A stretch of DNA of 64,000 nt from Thiomicrorhabdus sp. Milos-T2 (GTDB lineage: Bacteria > Pseudomonadota > Gammaproteobacteria > Thiomicrospirales > Thiomicrospiraceae). The stretch spans positions 62,001-126,000 of the forward strand of contig NZ_KL370892.1 of assembly GCF_000702325.1 (NCBI RefSeq). Reading direction: 5' to 3'. Shown piece by piece: positions 34,767-42,905 of the stretch. Each line of letters opens with the position of its first letter. Position 1 is the stretch's first letter. A program made the position numbers and the translations under genes. Below the pieces are notes generated by a model. That model made no database searches, was not told the DNA's origin, and saw only the letters and a program-made list of their open reading frames with translations.

Positions 34767-36164
34767 ATGGATAGCAATCTTAATAGCTTACGTTTTAATG
34801 ACAATGCGCCCTCTCTATTTAGAGTGTATGACTTAGTCATTCTTTCATTAAGTTTAGTCATTATTACTGCGTTGTATAAAATCCAATTAAATGATGAATA
34901 TTTACTATTACTGACTTTTACGATAGCAGCTTTTCTATACCTTTCTGAATCAATGCAACTCTACCGTAAGCTTAGACTTGGGCGTTTTACACAAAGAGTG
35001 ATGACGGTTTTTGCGGTAACCACATTAAGTTTTTTACTGGTTACAGCCTTATTATTCTTATTAAAACAAGGAGAAGCTTTTTCTAGAGTCGTGGTATTTA
35101 GTTGGTATTTGGTCTCTTTAGCTGGTTTTATTAGTTGGCGAATTTTATACCGGTTAACCAAAAGAAAACTCTATTCACAAGGCATCAATGTACGAAATAT
35201 TGCCATTATTGGATTAACTCCTGTAGGCAAAACCTTATTAAAAGAAATTAACCAATACCCTGAATTAGGCTATAAATTTATTGGTTTTTATGACGACCGA
35301 GAAAGAGAGCGTTTAAAAGGCGATTTAAGTCAGTTAAAGGGGTCTGTTGAAGATGCCTTAAAACTTGCTCAGAGTGGAGAACTTGATAGTATTTACATTT
35401 GCATTCCATTAACTGCAGAATCTCGTATTGCAAATATTATTCACACCTTAAGTGATTCAACCATTAATGTATTTATGGTTCCTGACTTTTTATTAAGCAC
35501 ATTAATGCACGGCAACGTAGGTAGCTTGGGAAAATTAGATACCATTAGTGTTTTTGAAGAACCTATGGGAGGCAGTAAAGAGTTTTATAAACGTTCTTTT
35601 GATATTTTATTTAGCCTTAGCGTACTCATATTATTGAGCCCGGTATTTATTATTATTGCCCTGGCTATTAAATTGACCTCACCAGGTTCGGTGTTATTTA
35701 AACAAGATCGTTATGGCTTAGATGGTAAATTTATTGGCGTGTATAAATTTAGATCGATGCGAGTGATGGAAAATTCTGAAAAAGTTACTCAAGCCACTAA
35801 AAATGATAGCCGCATCACTCCCGTTGGTAATTTTTTAAGACGTACCTCTTTAGATGAACTACCCCAATTTTTTAATGTGCTAATAGGTAATATGTCTGTT
35901 GTTGGCCCAAGACCGCATGCGGTAGCGCATAATGAAGAATATCGTAAATTAGTAGATTACTATATGTTACGTCACAAGGTTAAGCCTGGCATTACTGGGT
36001 GGGCGCAAATTAACGGCTGGCGCGGAGAAACCGATACCGTTGATAAAATGGAAAAACGCATAGAATATGACCTGCAATACATTCGTAACTGGTCATTATG
36101 GTGGGACATTAAAATTGTATTTTTAACCGTATTTAAAGGTTTTATCAACAAAAACGCTTATTGA
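34767..36164 (+). CDS. wcaJ: Undecaprenyl-phosphate glucose phosphotransferase
   Basis: This 465-residue membrane enzyme transfers glucose-1-phosphate (or a related sugar phosphate) from its UDP-sugar to undecaprenyl phosphate and starts repeat-unit assembly. It has four N-terminal membrane helices, a CoA-binding-like Rossmann segment (NIAIIGLTPVGKTLLKEI, FIGFYDDRERERLKG), a re-entrant helix (FDILFSLSVLILLSPVFII) and the PHPT catalytic domain with KFRSMR, DELPQFFNVLIGNMSVVGPR and KPGITGWAQINGWRG. It is the WcaJ type with the full N-terminal half. Confidence 0.94.
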   Translation: MDSNLNSLRFNDNAPSLFRVYDLVILSLSLVIITALYKIQLNDEYLLLLTFTIAAFLYLSESMQLYRKLRLGRFTQRVMTVFAVTTLSFLLVTALLFLLKQGEAFSRVVVFSWYLVSLAGFISWRILYRLTKRKLYSQGINVRNIAIIGLTPVGKTLLKEINQYPELGYKFIGFYDDRERERLKGDLSQLKGSVEDALKLAQSGELDSIYICIPLTAESRIANIIHTLSDSTINVFMVPDFLLSTLMHGNVGSLGKLDTISVFEEPMGGSKEFYKRSFDILFSLSVLILLSPVFIIIALAIKLTSPGSVLFKQDRYGLDGKFIGVYKFRSMRVMENSEKVTQATKNDSRITPVGNFLRRTSLDELPQFFNVLIGNMSVVGPRPHAVAHNEEYRKLVDYYMLRHKVKPGITGWAQINGWRGETDTVDKMEKRIEYDLQYIRNWSLWWDIKIVFLTVFKGFINKNAY

Positions 36165-36303
36165 TAAATTGCTTTTATTCAATCGTGAAAGTCATTGCCT
36201 AAGAAATACAACGCTATCATCAGGCTTGATTTAATAACCTTTAACGTGTCTAAGTTATACTTTTGTTGTTAGCTCGTGTTAAGGTTCTTTAAAAAGCACT
36301 ATT

Positions 36304-36570
36304 ATGGATACGATTATGATTATTACCGCAAATGACGTTAAAACAAAAAGAGTTGCTCTTTTTGGAAGAATGCTTGAAAAGGCTGATGAATTAATCATTA
36401 ATGTACGAGGGAAAAACAAGTACGTCGTTTTGGACATTGAGCGCTATAACGATTTTAGACAGAATGAACTCGACCTTGCTCATATAAAAGTAATGCAAGA
36501 CATCAAGGAGGGGCGTTTTAAAGTTCAAACCGCTTCAGAGCATACCAAAGAGCTTATGAATGAGCTATAA
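36304..36570 (+). CDS. Phd/YefM-type antitoxin
   Basis: This 88-residue protein follows the short prevent-host-death pattern: MIITANDVKTKRVALFGRML, then ADELIINVRGKNKYVVLDIERYN and a C-terminal helix rich in charged residues. Translation may start at 36304 or at 36316 (MIITAND, closer to homologues). The following RelE-like toxin begins inside its last codons (ATG at 36560), in the normal overlapping arrangement, but that toxin is frameshifted. Confidence 0.8.
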   Translation: MDTIMIITANDVKTKRVALFGRMLEKADELIINVRGKNKYVVLDIERYNDFRQNELDLAHIKVMQDIKEGRFKVQTASEHTKELMNEL

Positions 36571-36831
36571 AATAATTCGAACCGAAAAATATTTTAAAAA
36601 ACTAAAAAAATTATAAAAAAGCACCCTGACGCTTTAGATAAATATATAAAAACGATTGGGCTACTTGAGGTAAATCCTTTTCATCCGTTGCTCCGTTTAC
36701 ATAAACTTCAGGGTAAATTAAAAACTTACCACAGTGTTTCAATCAGTATGAAATATCGGATTGTGATTGACTTTATCTTGCTTGAAGAAGAAATCATCCC
36801 AATCAGCATTGGCACTCATGATGAAGTGTAA
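36560..36831 (+). pseudogene. RelE/ParE-type toxin with a -1 frameshift at an A7 run
   Basis: Frame 1 starts at ATG 36560 (MSYKIIRTEKYFKKLKK), reaches A AAA AAA at 36604-36610 and stops at TAA 36614. The -1 frame continues at once with I-I-K-K-H-P-D-A-L-D-K-Y and runs to TAA at 36829-36831 through LLRLHKLQGKLKTYHSVSIS and MKYRIVIDFILLEEE, the typical RelE core and end. Joined at the A run, the two parts give a complete toxin of about 90 residues. It may be inactivated, or expressed by ribosomal or transcriptional slippage. Confidence 0.8.
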
Positions 36832-36876
36832 TAACAGTCCTTTGTACCCAAACCAATCGGACATGACACAACAAAC

Positions 36877-36987
36877 AAGCGTCATTACTCAACTTGATTG
36901 GGTAATCTATAAATATATCGTCATTACCCGACTTAATCCGGTAATCTATTTCTATATCGTCATTACCCGACTTGATCGGGTAATCTG
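36877..36987. repeat. Three tandem copies of one hairpin repeat
   Basis: GTCATTAC(C/T)C...GGTAATCT copies start near 36881, 36920 and 36960, about 39 bp apart, between the toxin remnant and the VanZ-like gene. They differ by compensating arm changes (ACTCAA/TTGGGT, ACCCGA/TCCGGT, ACCCGA/TCGGGT). Confidence 0.85.
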
Positions 36988-37026
36988 TTTTTAGCCATTT
37001 AATCCCTCATTGAAACTAGGTGCAAT

Positions 37027-37386
37027 TTGACTCTTTTATATCGTCTTCGTTATGTTATTTTTTTGATATGCCTAAGTATTTTATTGTGGGGAATTTTTAG
37101 ACCGGAGTCTCCCCCACAACCTTTCGAGAATGCGGATAAAATCTGGCATACATTGGCTTTTTTTGGTTTTAGTTTAGCAGCACGTTTTGCATTTTGTAAT
37201 AAGGCGATTTGGCTAGTTTGGATAGTATTGGTCGTTTGCGCCCCTACATTAGAGTATTTACAAGGGCTTTTACAAACTAGCAGACAATTTAGTTATGGCG
37301 ATATGCTTGGAAATTTAAGCGGTGTGATGTTAGCGTTTATTGTTTGGAAGTTACTTTTAAAACGTTTATCTATTATTAAAATGTAA
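37027..37386 (+). CDS. VanZ family membrane protein
   Basis: This 119-residue protein (TTG start, AGGTG six bases upstream) has four membrane helices and the VanZ-like signature: NADKIWHTLAFFGFSLAARF with conserved H, then PTLEYLQGLLQTSRQFSYGD and MLGNLSGVMLA with the conserved E and D. VanZ-like proteins are often found at the end of exopolysaccharide loci; their biochemical role is unclear. Confidence 0.82.
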   Translation: MTLLYRLRYVIFLICLSILLWGIFRPESPPQPFENADKIWHTLAFFGFSLAARFAFCNKAIWLVWIVLVVCAPTLEYLQGLLQTSRQFSYGDMLGNLSGVMLAFIVWKLLLKRLSIIKM

Positions 37387-37478
37387 ACTAATATTAACCA
37401 ATGTGCCATATTGACACACAGATATTGCAGTGTCATAATTTACTCGTACGACAAATTGTCACGTTTATTTATTAAGAG

Positions 37479-37595
37479 AGACCTTTGCAAGAGTAGATGA
37501 ATTTATAAAAAAAGCTATTAATCAATCTTCAGCCTAAAAAATGTAAAGAATTCTCTCTCTGATTTTCTTACATCCACGACTCATGTAAAGGTCTC
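37479..37595. mobile_element. 117-bp MITE-like element
   Basis: The ends GAGACCTTTGCAAGAGT and, inverted, GAGACCTTTACATGAGT form imperfect terminal inverted repeats around a gene-free AT-rich centre. The ends match those of the 183-bp element at 39.95 kb. It lies just upstream of the TacA-like gene and may carry part of its promoter. No transposase is present. Confidence 0.6.
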
Positions 37596-37606
37596 AAGGT
37601 ACAAAT

Positions 37607-37882
37607 ATGACTACAAAAACTTTACCTCGTATTACTGCACGTGTAGATTTAGACACACAGGAGTTACTCACTAAAGCGGCGGCTTTATCTGGCATTACTA
37701 GCATTAATGCGTTTGTTTTAAATTCCGCTGTTGAAAAAGCTAAGCAAATTATAGAAAGCGAACAATCTATTAAGTTATCTCAAAAGGATGCAATGTTATT
37801 TATAGAAGCACTGGATAGACCAGAGCAGGTAAATAACAATCTTAAATCAGCATTCAATCGCTATGAAAACAGTCAAGCTTAA
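37607..37882 (+). CDS. tacA: DUF1778/TacA-type antitoxin
   Basis: This 91-residue protein has the ribbon-helix-helix start TLPRITARVDLDTQELLTKA and the helix AAALSGITSINAFVLNSAVE, followed by a toxin-binding C-terminus. Antitoxins of this type bind and inhibit GNAT toxins encoded directly downstream; here the genes overlap (TAATG). Confidence 0.9.
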   Translation: MTTKTLPRITARVDLDTQELLTKAAALSGITSINAFVLNSAVEKAKQIIESEQSIKLSQKDAMLFIEALDRPEQVNNNLKSAFNRYENSQA

Positions 37883-38376
37883 TGAATACCGTTTTGCTAT
37901 CTAAAGTTAAGCATGACCGAAAAACATTTGACTGCGGCATAGATTCGCTAAATAATTATCTAAAGCTTACCGCCGGACAAAGCTCTAAAAGAGACAATGC
38001 CAGAACCTTTGTTTTGGAAGATGAGTTAAATGATTCACAAATTACCGGGTTCTACACTCTAACGATGACCACCCTTAATTTAGAGAGCTTACCTACCGCA
38101 CTGCAAAAAAAATATGCACATTCTAAGTCAGCAGGCCTAATAGCTCGTCTGGCGGTTGACAAAAATTATAAAGGCAAAGGCTTAGGTGAGTGGTTACTGA
38201 TTGATGCCTTAAAAAAACTACTGCTGGCGAGTGATACTGTAGGCTTTCCTTTAGTTCTAGTTGATGCAAAAGATGGCGCCAAAGAATTCTATCAAAAGTA
38301 TGGATTCACCTCTTTTATTGACACCGAGAACCGTCTTTTTGTAACTATTTCAGATATCCGAGCAAGTTTTCAATAA
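37882..38376 (+). CDS. tacT: GNAT-family acetyltransferase toxin (TacT-like)
   Basis: This 164-residue protein follows the TacT/AtaT pattern: FDCGIDSLNNYLKLTAGQSS, IARLAVDKNYKGKGLGEWLL with the acetyl-CoA loop (K-G-K-G-L-G), and FYQKYGFTSF near the end with a conserved Tyr. Such toxins acetylate aminoacyl-tRNA and block translation. It is coupled to the upstream antitoxin. A small hairpin (AGCACC/GGTGCT, 38410-38426) follows the gene but lacks a T-run. Confidence 0.9.
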   Translation: MNTVLLSKVKHDRKTFDCGIDSLNNYLKLTAGQSSKRDNARTFVLEDELNDSQITGFYTLTMTTLNLESLPTALQKKYAHSKSAGLIARLAVDKNYKGKGLGEWLLIDALKKLLLASDTVGFPLVLVDAKDGAKEFYQKYGFTSFIDTENRLFVTISDIRASFQ

Positions 38377-38509
38377 TTTAAACTGAGCCCCCTTGCTCCC
38401 AAGGGCATAAGCACCAGATAGGTGCTAAAGAAAGATGAGTGAAATTTTAATCACTTTAATTTTTCAATACTCTCCTGGCGGGGTTCAATTTAAACGTTAT
38501 TCTTTTCAA

Positions 38510-39889
38510 TCAAGCTCTTAATCTCTTATTTTTATGACTATTTGCCAGTACGGCTATGGCGCAAACAATGACAAACGTCATGGCATTTGCAGGAATTTGT
38601 AGATTAAAGTCTGAAGCGGAGTGGATGATAATGGCAATAATCGCCATAGCGGCTCCAAAACCGACACCACTTCGATAGGCGGATTGTTTGTTTTTTAAGG
38701 CTCTAAAGGCTTGATAAAGCGCAAATAATGCAAAGATTAGTAGCGGTAAAGCGCCAATAATTCCGTACTCTACCCAAAATTGAATGTAGTCATTATGAGC
38801 CTTATCAAAATGGCCACCAAAATTAGGGCCGGCGTAAGCCATAAAGACCACTTCAAAACTGCCTGCACCATGCCCTATCAAGGGTTTTTCTTGAGCCAAA
38901 GGTATTGAGTTAGTAAACGCTAACCCCCGCAGATCATTAATATCAAATACCAACTTTCCATCTTCTTGCGAAATGCTCACCTCTGTATTAATAATACGAT
39001 CTTTTAAACGTTCTAATCCAAAATACTGGCTGATAACAATCATATCAATAATAATAAAACTCGCCAGCAATAAACTATTACGTAAACGGTGTTCTTTAGT
39101 AATCAAAACAAAGATAGAGCCTACAATTAATAAGCTACTAAAAAAGCCCGCATTCCCCATACGTGATTGAGTCATCACCAAACCAATAACCATAATCACA
39201 ATAGCTAAACGAATTTTGGTTTTTGGTCCCAAAAGCAATTCAATAATATTACGCCAGCGAAACGCTTTACCATCTCTTAAGGCCAACATTAACCCTATGC
39301 CCAAACCAATGGTCATTTCTAAATAACCGGCTAAATGGTTACGGTTTACGAATGTACCGGTAGCTTTACCAAGATAATACTCTTTAGGCACACCAAACAA
39401 CCACTCTACCCCCGAAAGCACCATTGAAGCACCCCAAAATGCCTGAAATGCTCCACTCACTAAAAATACACTGAGCAATAAGGTAAGACGTTTACGAGTA
39501 TTAAATAGACTTAAAATCATTACAAACATTAAGGTGTATGCAATACCTAGCATTAAATACTGAAAGCTGGCGGCTGGATTATCTGACCAACCGATTAACC
39601 ATTGAGCAGCCACCCAGACTTGGGTAGAAGAGAGCAAAACTAACATTACCAGGCCTGGTTGATTCAATCTTTGGTTGGCATTGCGATCTGATTGCGATTG
39701 ACGCAATAAATTAACACCCCGAAGTAAGGCTAATATGGCAATGAGTAAGATAAGTAAGGCGGCAGACCAATCTCGGTTACTGCCTAAAGGTAGAGGAGCC
39801 CAAAATATAACGGCTAATAAACCCGCTACAATAAAACGCTCTAAACGTGATTTTTCTTCTTGTTCAAAACTTTGCATAAACAGGCTCAC
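38510..39889 (-). CDS. O-antigen ligase/polymerase family membrane protein
   Basis: This 459-residue protein has about eleven hydrophobic segments and a Wzy_C/WaaL-type region: GTFVNRNHLAGYLEMTIGLG, then VMTQSRMGNAGFFSSLLIVG, and a periplasmic loop with LIGHGAGSFEVVF and KAHNDYIQFWVEYGIIGALP. The R-N-H-L-A-G and H-N-D/Y motifs are those of the O-antigen ligase superfamily. It faces opposite to the polysaccharide genes and marks the end of the locus. A role as ligase or second polymerase cannot be decided. It contains one exact CCAGGCCTGG. Confidence 0.82.
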   Translation of the reverse strand: MSLFMQSFEQEEKSRLERFIVAGLLAVIFWAPLPLGSNRDWSAALLILLIAILALLRGVNLLRQSQSDRNANQRLNQPGLVMLVLLSSTQVWVAAQWLIGWSDNPAASFQYLMLGIAYTLMFVMILSLFNTRKRLTLLLSVFLVSGAFQAFWGASMVLSGVEWLFGVPKEYYLGKATGTFVNRNHLAGYLEMTIGLGIGLMLALRDGKAFRWRNIIELLLGPKTKIRLAIVIMVIGLVMTQSRMGNAGFFSSLLIVGSIFVLITKEHRLRNSLLLASFIIIDMIVISQYFGLERLKDRIINTEVSISQEDGKLVFDINDLRGLAFTNSIPLAQEKPLIGHGAGSFEVVFMAYAGPNFGGHFDKAHNDYIQFWVEYGIIGALPLLIFALFALYQAFRALKNKQSAYRSGVGFGAAMAIIAIIIHSASDFNLQIPANAMTFVIVCAIAVLANSHKNKRLRA

Positions 39890-39953
39890 TAACCCAAAAT
39901 TTGAATAGGGTTTATTCTACCGATAAATACTTAAATCGGGAGAATTAATTGTG

Positions 39954-40136
39954 AAGAGACCTTTGCACGAGAGTATGCACGAGTAAAAATGGTTCTAGGT
40001 GCCCCTTGAGGGTAAAAATTCACCTGATTTTTGTTGAAAAACTTGCGAATAGCTAGCTATTCCCTGCGTTTTCCGCCGCAATCAGGCAAATTTTCTCTCA
40101 TTTTTCTTTCGCACCTATCTCGAACAAAGGTCTCTT
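39954..40136. mobile_element. 183-bp MITE-like element
   Basis: Terminal inverted repeats AAGAGACCTTTG (39954-39965) and CAAAGGTCTCTT (40125-40136) are perfect over 12 bp, with CGAGA shared a little further in. The interior has no gene. Ends of the GAGACCTTTGC type recall IS5-group elements, but I cannot name the parent. It fills the gap between the ligase-like gene and the SDR gene. Confidence 0.7.
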
Positions 40137-40193
40137 GAAGTTTTATGTTCCAGAAAAATGCAGAGTATTTTTTGAAATCCTATATTTTGTTTA

Positions 40194-41048
40194 TTATTTC
40201 ACTATATTTTTTAATGCCGGTTCTACTTCTGAATAATTAAATGTAAAACCATTTTCTAGTAGTCGAGTGGGGACTATGGCTGATGAATGCGTTAACACTT
40301 GTGCTCCTTCACCAAACATTAACTTGAGTTGAAACTCTGGCAATGGCAACCAAAAAGGTCTATGTAATACTTTAGCTAAACTTTTGCCAAACATATTATT
40401 CGTCACTGGGTTGGGTGCCGTTAGATTAAAAACTCCATTAAGTTGGGGTTTGTCTATAAAGAAGTTAACCGCTCTGGCTAAATCTTCAATATGAATCCAA
40501 CTAAAGCACTGCTTTCCTCCGGCAACCGGACCACCTAATCCCATTTTGAATGGCGGTAACATTTTTTGCAGTGCGCCACCGTTTTTACCTAACACCACTC
40601 CAAAACGCATTATGAGTGGTTTAGGGCTTAACTCTAAACTGGCTAACTCCCACTGTTTAGTTAAGCTGCCTAAAAAACCAAGGCCTGATTCTACTTGGCT
40701 CTCATCTATAGGATGCTGACAATCATTTTCTGGATAAAAACCAATCGCGGATGCTGAAAATATGCGCTTAGGGGGATGACTGCATGCTTCTAAACTTTGC
40801 TTTAACTTTTGATTTGTTAGAGTGCGACTTTCTAGCAAAGCTTTTTTATAAGACTCATTCCAACGCTGTCCAATATTTTCGCCTGCAAGCATGATTAACA
40901 AATCTTGCTTTTCTAACACGGCGGCTAGGTCGAAATCATCTAAAAAGGCTTTGCGACCAAATGCCTGAACTTCATAACCCTTTTCTTCAAAATTTGCTTT
41001 TAAATAACTTCCCACAAAACCTGTGCCACCCAAAATTGTAATTTTCAT
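40194..41048 (-). CDS. TIGR01777-type SDR family epimerase
   Basis: This 284-residue protein matches the YfcH/SulA-like TIGR01777 family: ILGGTGFVGSYLKANFEEKG, GENIGQRWNESYKKALLESR, SASAIGFYPEN, RFGVVLGKNGGALQKMLPPF, GGKQCFSWIHIEDLARA and FNLTAPNPVTNNMF. These are NAD(P)-binding proteins of uncertain substrate, often in light- or stress-regulated gene sets beside photolyases. Its upstream region carries the shared TGTACA/TGTATA motif. Confidence 0.9.
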   Translation of the reverse strand: MKITILGGTGFVGSYLKANFEEKGYEVQAFGRKAFLDDFDLAAVLEKQDLLIMLAGENIGQRWNESYKKALLESRTLTNQKLKQSLEACSHPPKRIFSASAIGFYPENDCQHPIDESQVESGLGFLGSLTKQWELASLELSPKPLIMRFGVVLGKNGGALQKMLPPFKMGLGGPVAGGKQCFSWIHIEDLARAVNFFIDKPQLNGVFNLTAPNPVTNNMFGKSLAKVLHRPFWLPLPEFQLKLMFGEGAQVLTHSSAIVPTRLLENGFTFNYSEVEPALKNIVK

Positions 41049-41150
41049 TTTTAATTACCCACATTGCTTAGAATTTTATACAGATGAAACCTTTGCGCTT
41101 ACCGTTAGCGCTATCTTAAGCACTACCTCCAGCGTTAACTTAGGCTCATT

Positions 41151-41209
41151 TGTACAACTTTTAAAATATATTTGTACATTAATAATACATTATTTAAAAT
41201 ATATGTATA
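41151..41209. promoter_or_regulatory. Shared light-regulon motif upstream of the SDR gene
   Basis: TGTACA at 41151, TGTACA-N5-AATACA at 41173-41189 and TGTATA at 41204-41209 lie upstream of the minus-strand gene starting at 41048. The TNTACA-N5-NATACA arrangement recurs in other gaps of this region. Confidence 0.5.
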
Positions 41210-41310
41210 ATATTTAATACTAATAAGAAAACCTTAATATTTATTATTATCTAAAAACATGATCTAAAAACCCTATTTAAACCATAGTATTATCAGGGTT
41301 ATTTAATTAA

Positions 41311-41340
41311 AGACCTTTGTACAAAATATGCACAAGCAAA
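41311..41340. mobile_element. Solo end of a MITE-like element
   Basis: AGACCTTTGTAC...ATATGCACAAGC resembles the left end of the 183-bp element (AGACCTTTGCAC...GTATGCACGAG). No partner end is seen nearby. Confidence 0.5.
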
Positions 41341-41361
41341 ATTTACAGATAGACAGCATAT

Positions 41362-41396
41362 AGTTATACATATAGTTAGTTATACACAAAGTTATA
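41362..41396 (+). promoter_or_regulatory. Shared AGTTATACA motifs upstream of the CIA30-like gene
   Basis: AGTTATACA occurs at 41362-41370 and 41378-41386, and AGTTATAT starts at 41390, 30-65 bp before the ATG at 41427. The same 9-mer occurs near 44754, 47541 (inverted) and 59640. Confidence 0.55.
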
Positions 41397-41426
41397 TTTG
41401 GCCACAAAAAACCTTAAAGGTTCATC

Positions 41427-41939
41427 ATGCAACATAGCACTCATGAAATGTTTGAAATCTATAACCCAAACATGCATAAAAGCCAAACCTGGCGCTTTGT
41501 AAGCGACCAAGTTATGGGTGGCGTTTCACAAGGCCAAGTTAATGTTGTAACGGATCAAAACTCAACGTTTCATTGCTTAAGCGGTCAAGTCAGCCTTGAA
41601 AACAATGGCGGTTTTTTACAAATGCAGTTGGTGAATTTGGACAAACTAGCCATTAATTTTTCTGATTATTTAGGCTTATACATCGAGGTTAAAGGAAATA
41701 GTCATAACTACAACCTACACATTAGAACCTCTCAATTATGGTTGCCTTGGCAGTCTTTTAGAAGTGAGTTTTATGCATCTAATGAGTGGCAAAGAATCTT
41801 TTTGCCGTTTGACAAATTTAAGTCGTACAAAACGCTTTCTAAGCTTAATCCTAAAAAAATAAATCGTTTAGGAATACTGGCGATTGGAGAGGTCTTTCAA
41901 GCGGATATATGTATTAGAAATTTTGGGGTTTATCGTTAG
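41427..41939 (+). CDS. CIA30 family protein
   Basis: This 170-residue protein matches the CIA30/NDUFAF1-like family: WRFVSDQVMGGVSQGQ, FHCLSGQVSLENNGGFLQMQ, YNLHIRTSQLWLPWQSFRSE and a final INRLGILAIGE. The fold is a jelly-roll with a carbohydrate-binding-like shape. Bacterial members often lie beside photolyase-type genes, as here; their role is not known. Confidence 0.85.
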   Translation: MQHSTHEMFEIYNPNMHKSQTWRFVSDQVMGGVSQGQVNVVTDQNSTFHCLSGQVSLENNGGFLQMQLVNLDKLAINFSDYLGLYIEVKGNSHNYNLHIRTSQLWLPWQSFRSEFYASNEWQRIFLPFDKFKSYKTLSKLNPKKINRLGILAIGEVFQADICIRNFGVYR

Positions 41940-42091
41940 GCTAATAGGCTTGCACCCAAAAGGCATCAACACGACATAGACACATTATAAACAAAATATA
42001 AACACGAGAGAGAGACTCGAATAAAGCTCTCAAATCCAATTTAAATAAGCTTAACAACCAAAATTAGGCTATTGCTGTAAGGAATTTCACT

Positions 42092-42904
42092 ATGCGATTT
42101 TATGAAACGTTGCTAAACGGAAAATTTGTACCGGTCACGCTAGAAGGTAAAAATTCTCGTGAACGTTTTACAGACTGGGCATTGTTAGAAAAACCTTTAG
42201 TCTCTTCTCCCATTAGTGGTGGGCTTAAAGCTGCACAAGAAAGACTCGCCGCACTAGACTTTGTTGCTTACAAAAAAACACGTAATAACCTAGATGGTGC
42301 AGTCAGTGGCTTGTCTCCATACATTGAACACGGGCTAATTCAAGCCGATGAAGTTCTGAAATTTATTGATACCAATAATGCTCGCATTGAGGCTTATCAT
42401 TTTTTACAGCAACTAAGCTGGAGAGCCTTTTATGAACAAAAGTATCTTGAAGACCCAACATTAGTTTGGAAAGATGCCGACCACTATAAAACCGGGTTTA
42501 AAGCAGAAGATTATGCGGATGAATTACCCCAAGATATTCAAAAAGCACAAACCCCTGTCGCCGTCATTAATCAATTTATTGAAGAATTGTATAACACAGG
42601 TTACTTACACAATCATGCTCGCTTATATTTAGCCGCTTATATTGTGCATTGGCGCCGAATTAAATGGCAAGCTGGAGCTAAATGGATGTTAAGCCACCTA
42701 ATGGATGGCAATTTAGCGTCTAACAATTATTCTTGGCAGTGGGTGGCCAGTACGGCCAGTAGCAAACCTTATATTTTTAATTTGGACAATGTTATTCAGT
42801 TTGCTAATAACAAATATAAAACAGCCAGGCCTGAGAACATTGAAATTGATAAATCTTATGAAGTGTTAACAAAACAGCTATTTCCCAATTTGGAGGGCAT
42901 TTAA
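42092..42904 (+). CDS. Photolyase-like FAD-binding domain protein (split)
   Basis: This 270-residue protein corresponds to the C-terminal FAD-binding domain of photolyases/cryptochromes without the N-terminal antenna domain. Visible are SGLSPYIEHGLIQADEVLKF, the QLSWRAFYEQKYLE segment, NTGYLHNHARLYLAAYIVHW and HLMDGNLASNNYSWQWVAST, all equivalents of photolyase FAD-contact motifs. The next gene, two bases away, encodes an N-domain-like protein, so the pair looks like a split photolyase with domain order reversed. Substrate (DNA lesion or signalling) is unknown. Confidence 0.85.
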   Translation: MRFYETLLNGKFVPVTLEGKNSRERFTDWALLEKPLVSSPISGGLKAAQERLAALDFVAYKKTRNNLDGAVSGLSPYIEHGLIQADEVLKFIDTNNARIEAYHFLQQLSWRAFYEQKYLEDPTLVWKDADHYKTGFKAEDYADELPQDIQKAQTPVAVINQFIEELYNTGYLHNHARLYLAAYIVHWRRIKWQAGAKWMLSHLMDGNLASNNYSWQWVASTASSKPYIFNLDNVIQFANNKYKTARPENIEIDKSYEVLTKQLFPNLEGI

Positions 42905-42905
42905 A

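Noticed and set aside
38401-38430. Terminator after the TacT-like gene
   Set aside because: The AGCACC/GGTGCT hairpin is short and is not followed by a T-run, so termination there is not supported.
41023-41217. Open frame of 64 codons upstream of the SDR gene
   Set aside because: It overlaps the start of the SDR gene and its promoter region, has no ribosome site and no recognisable domain.
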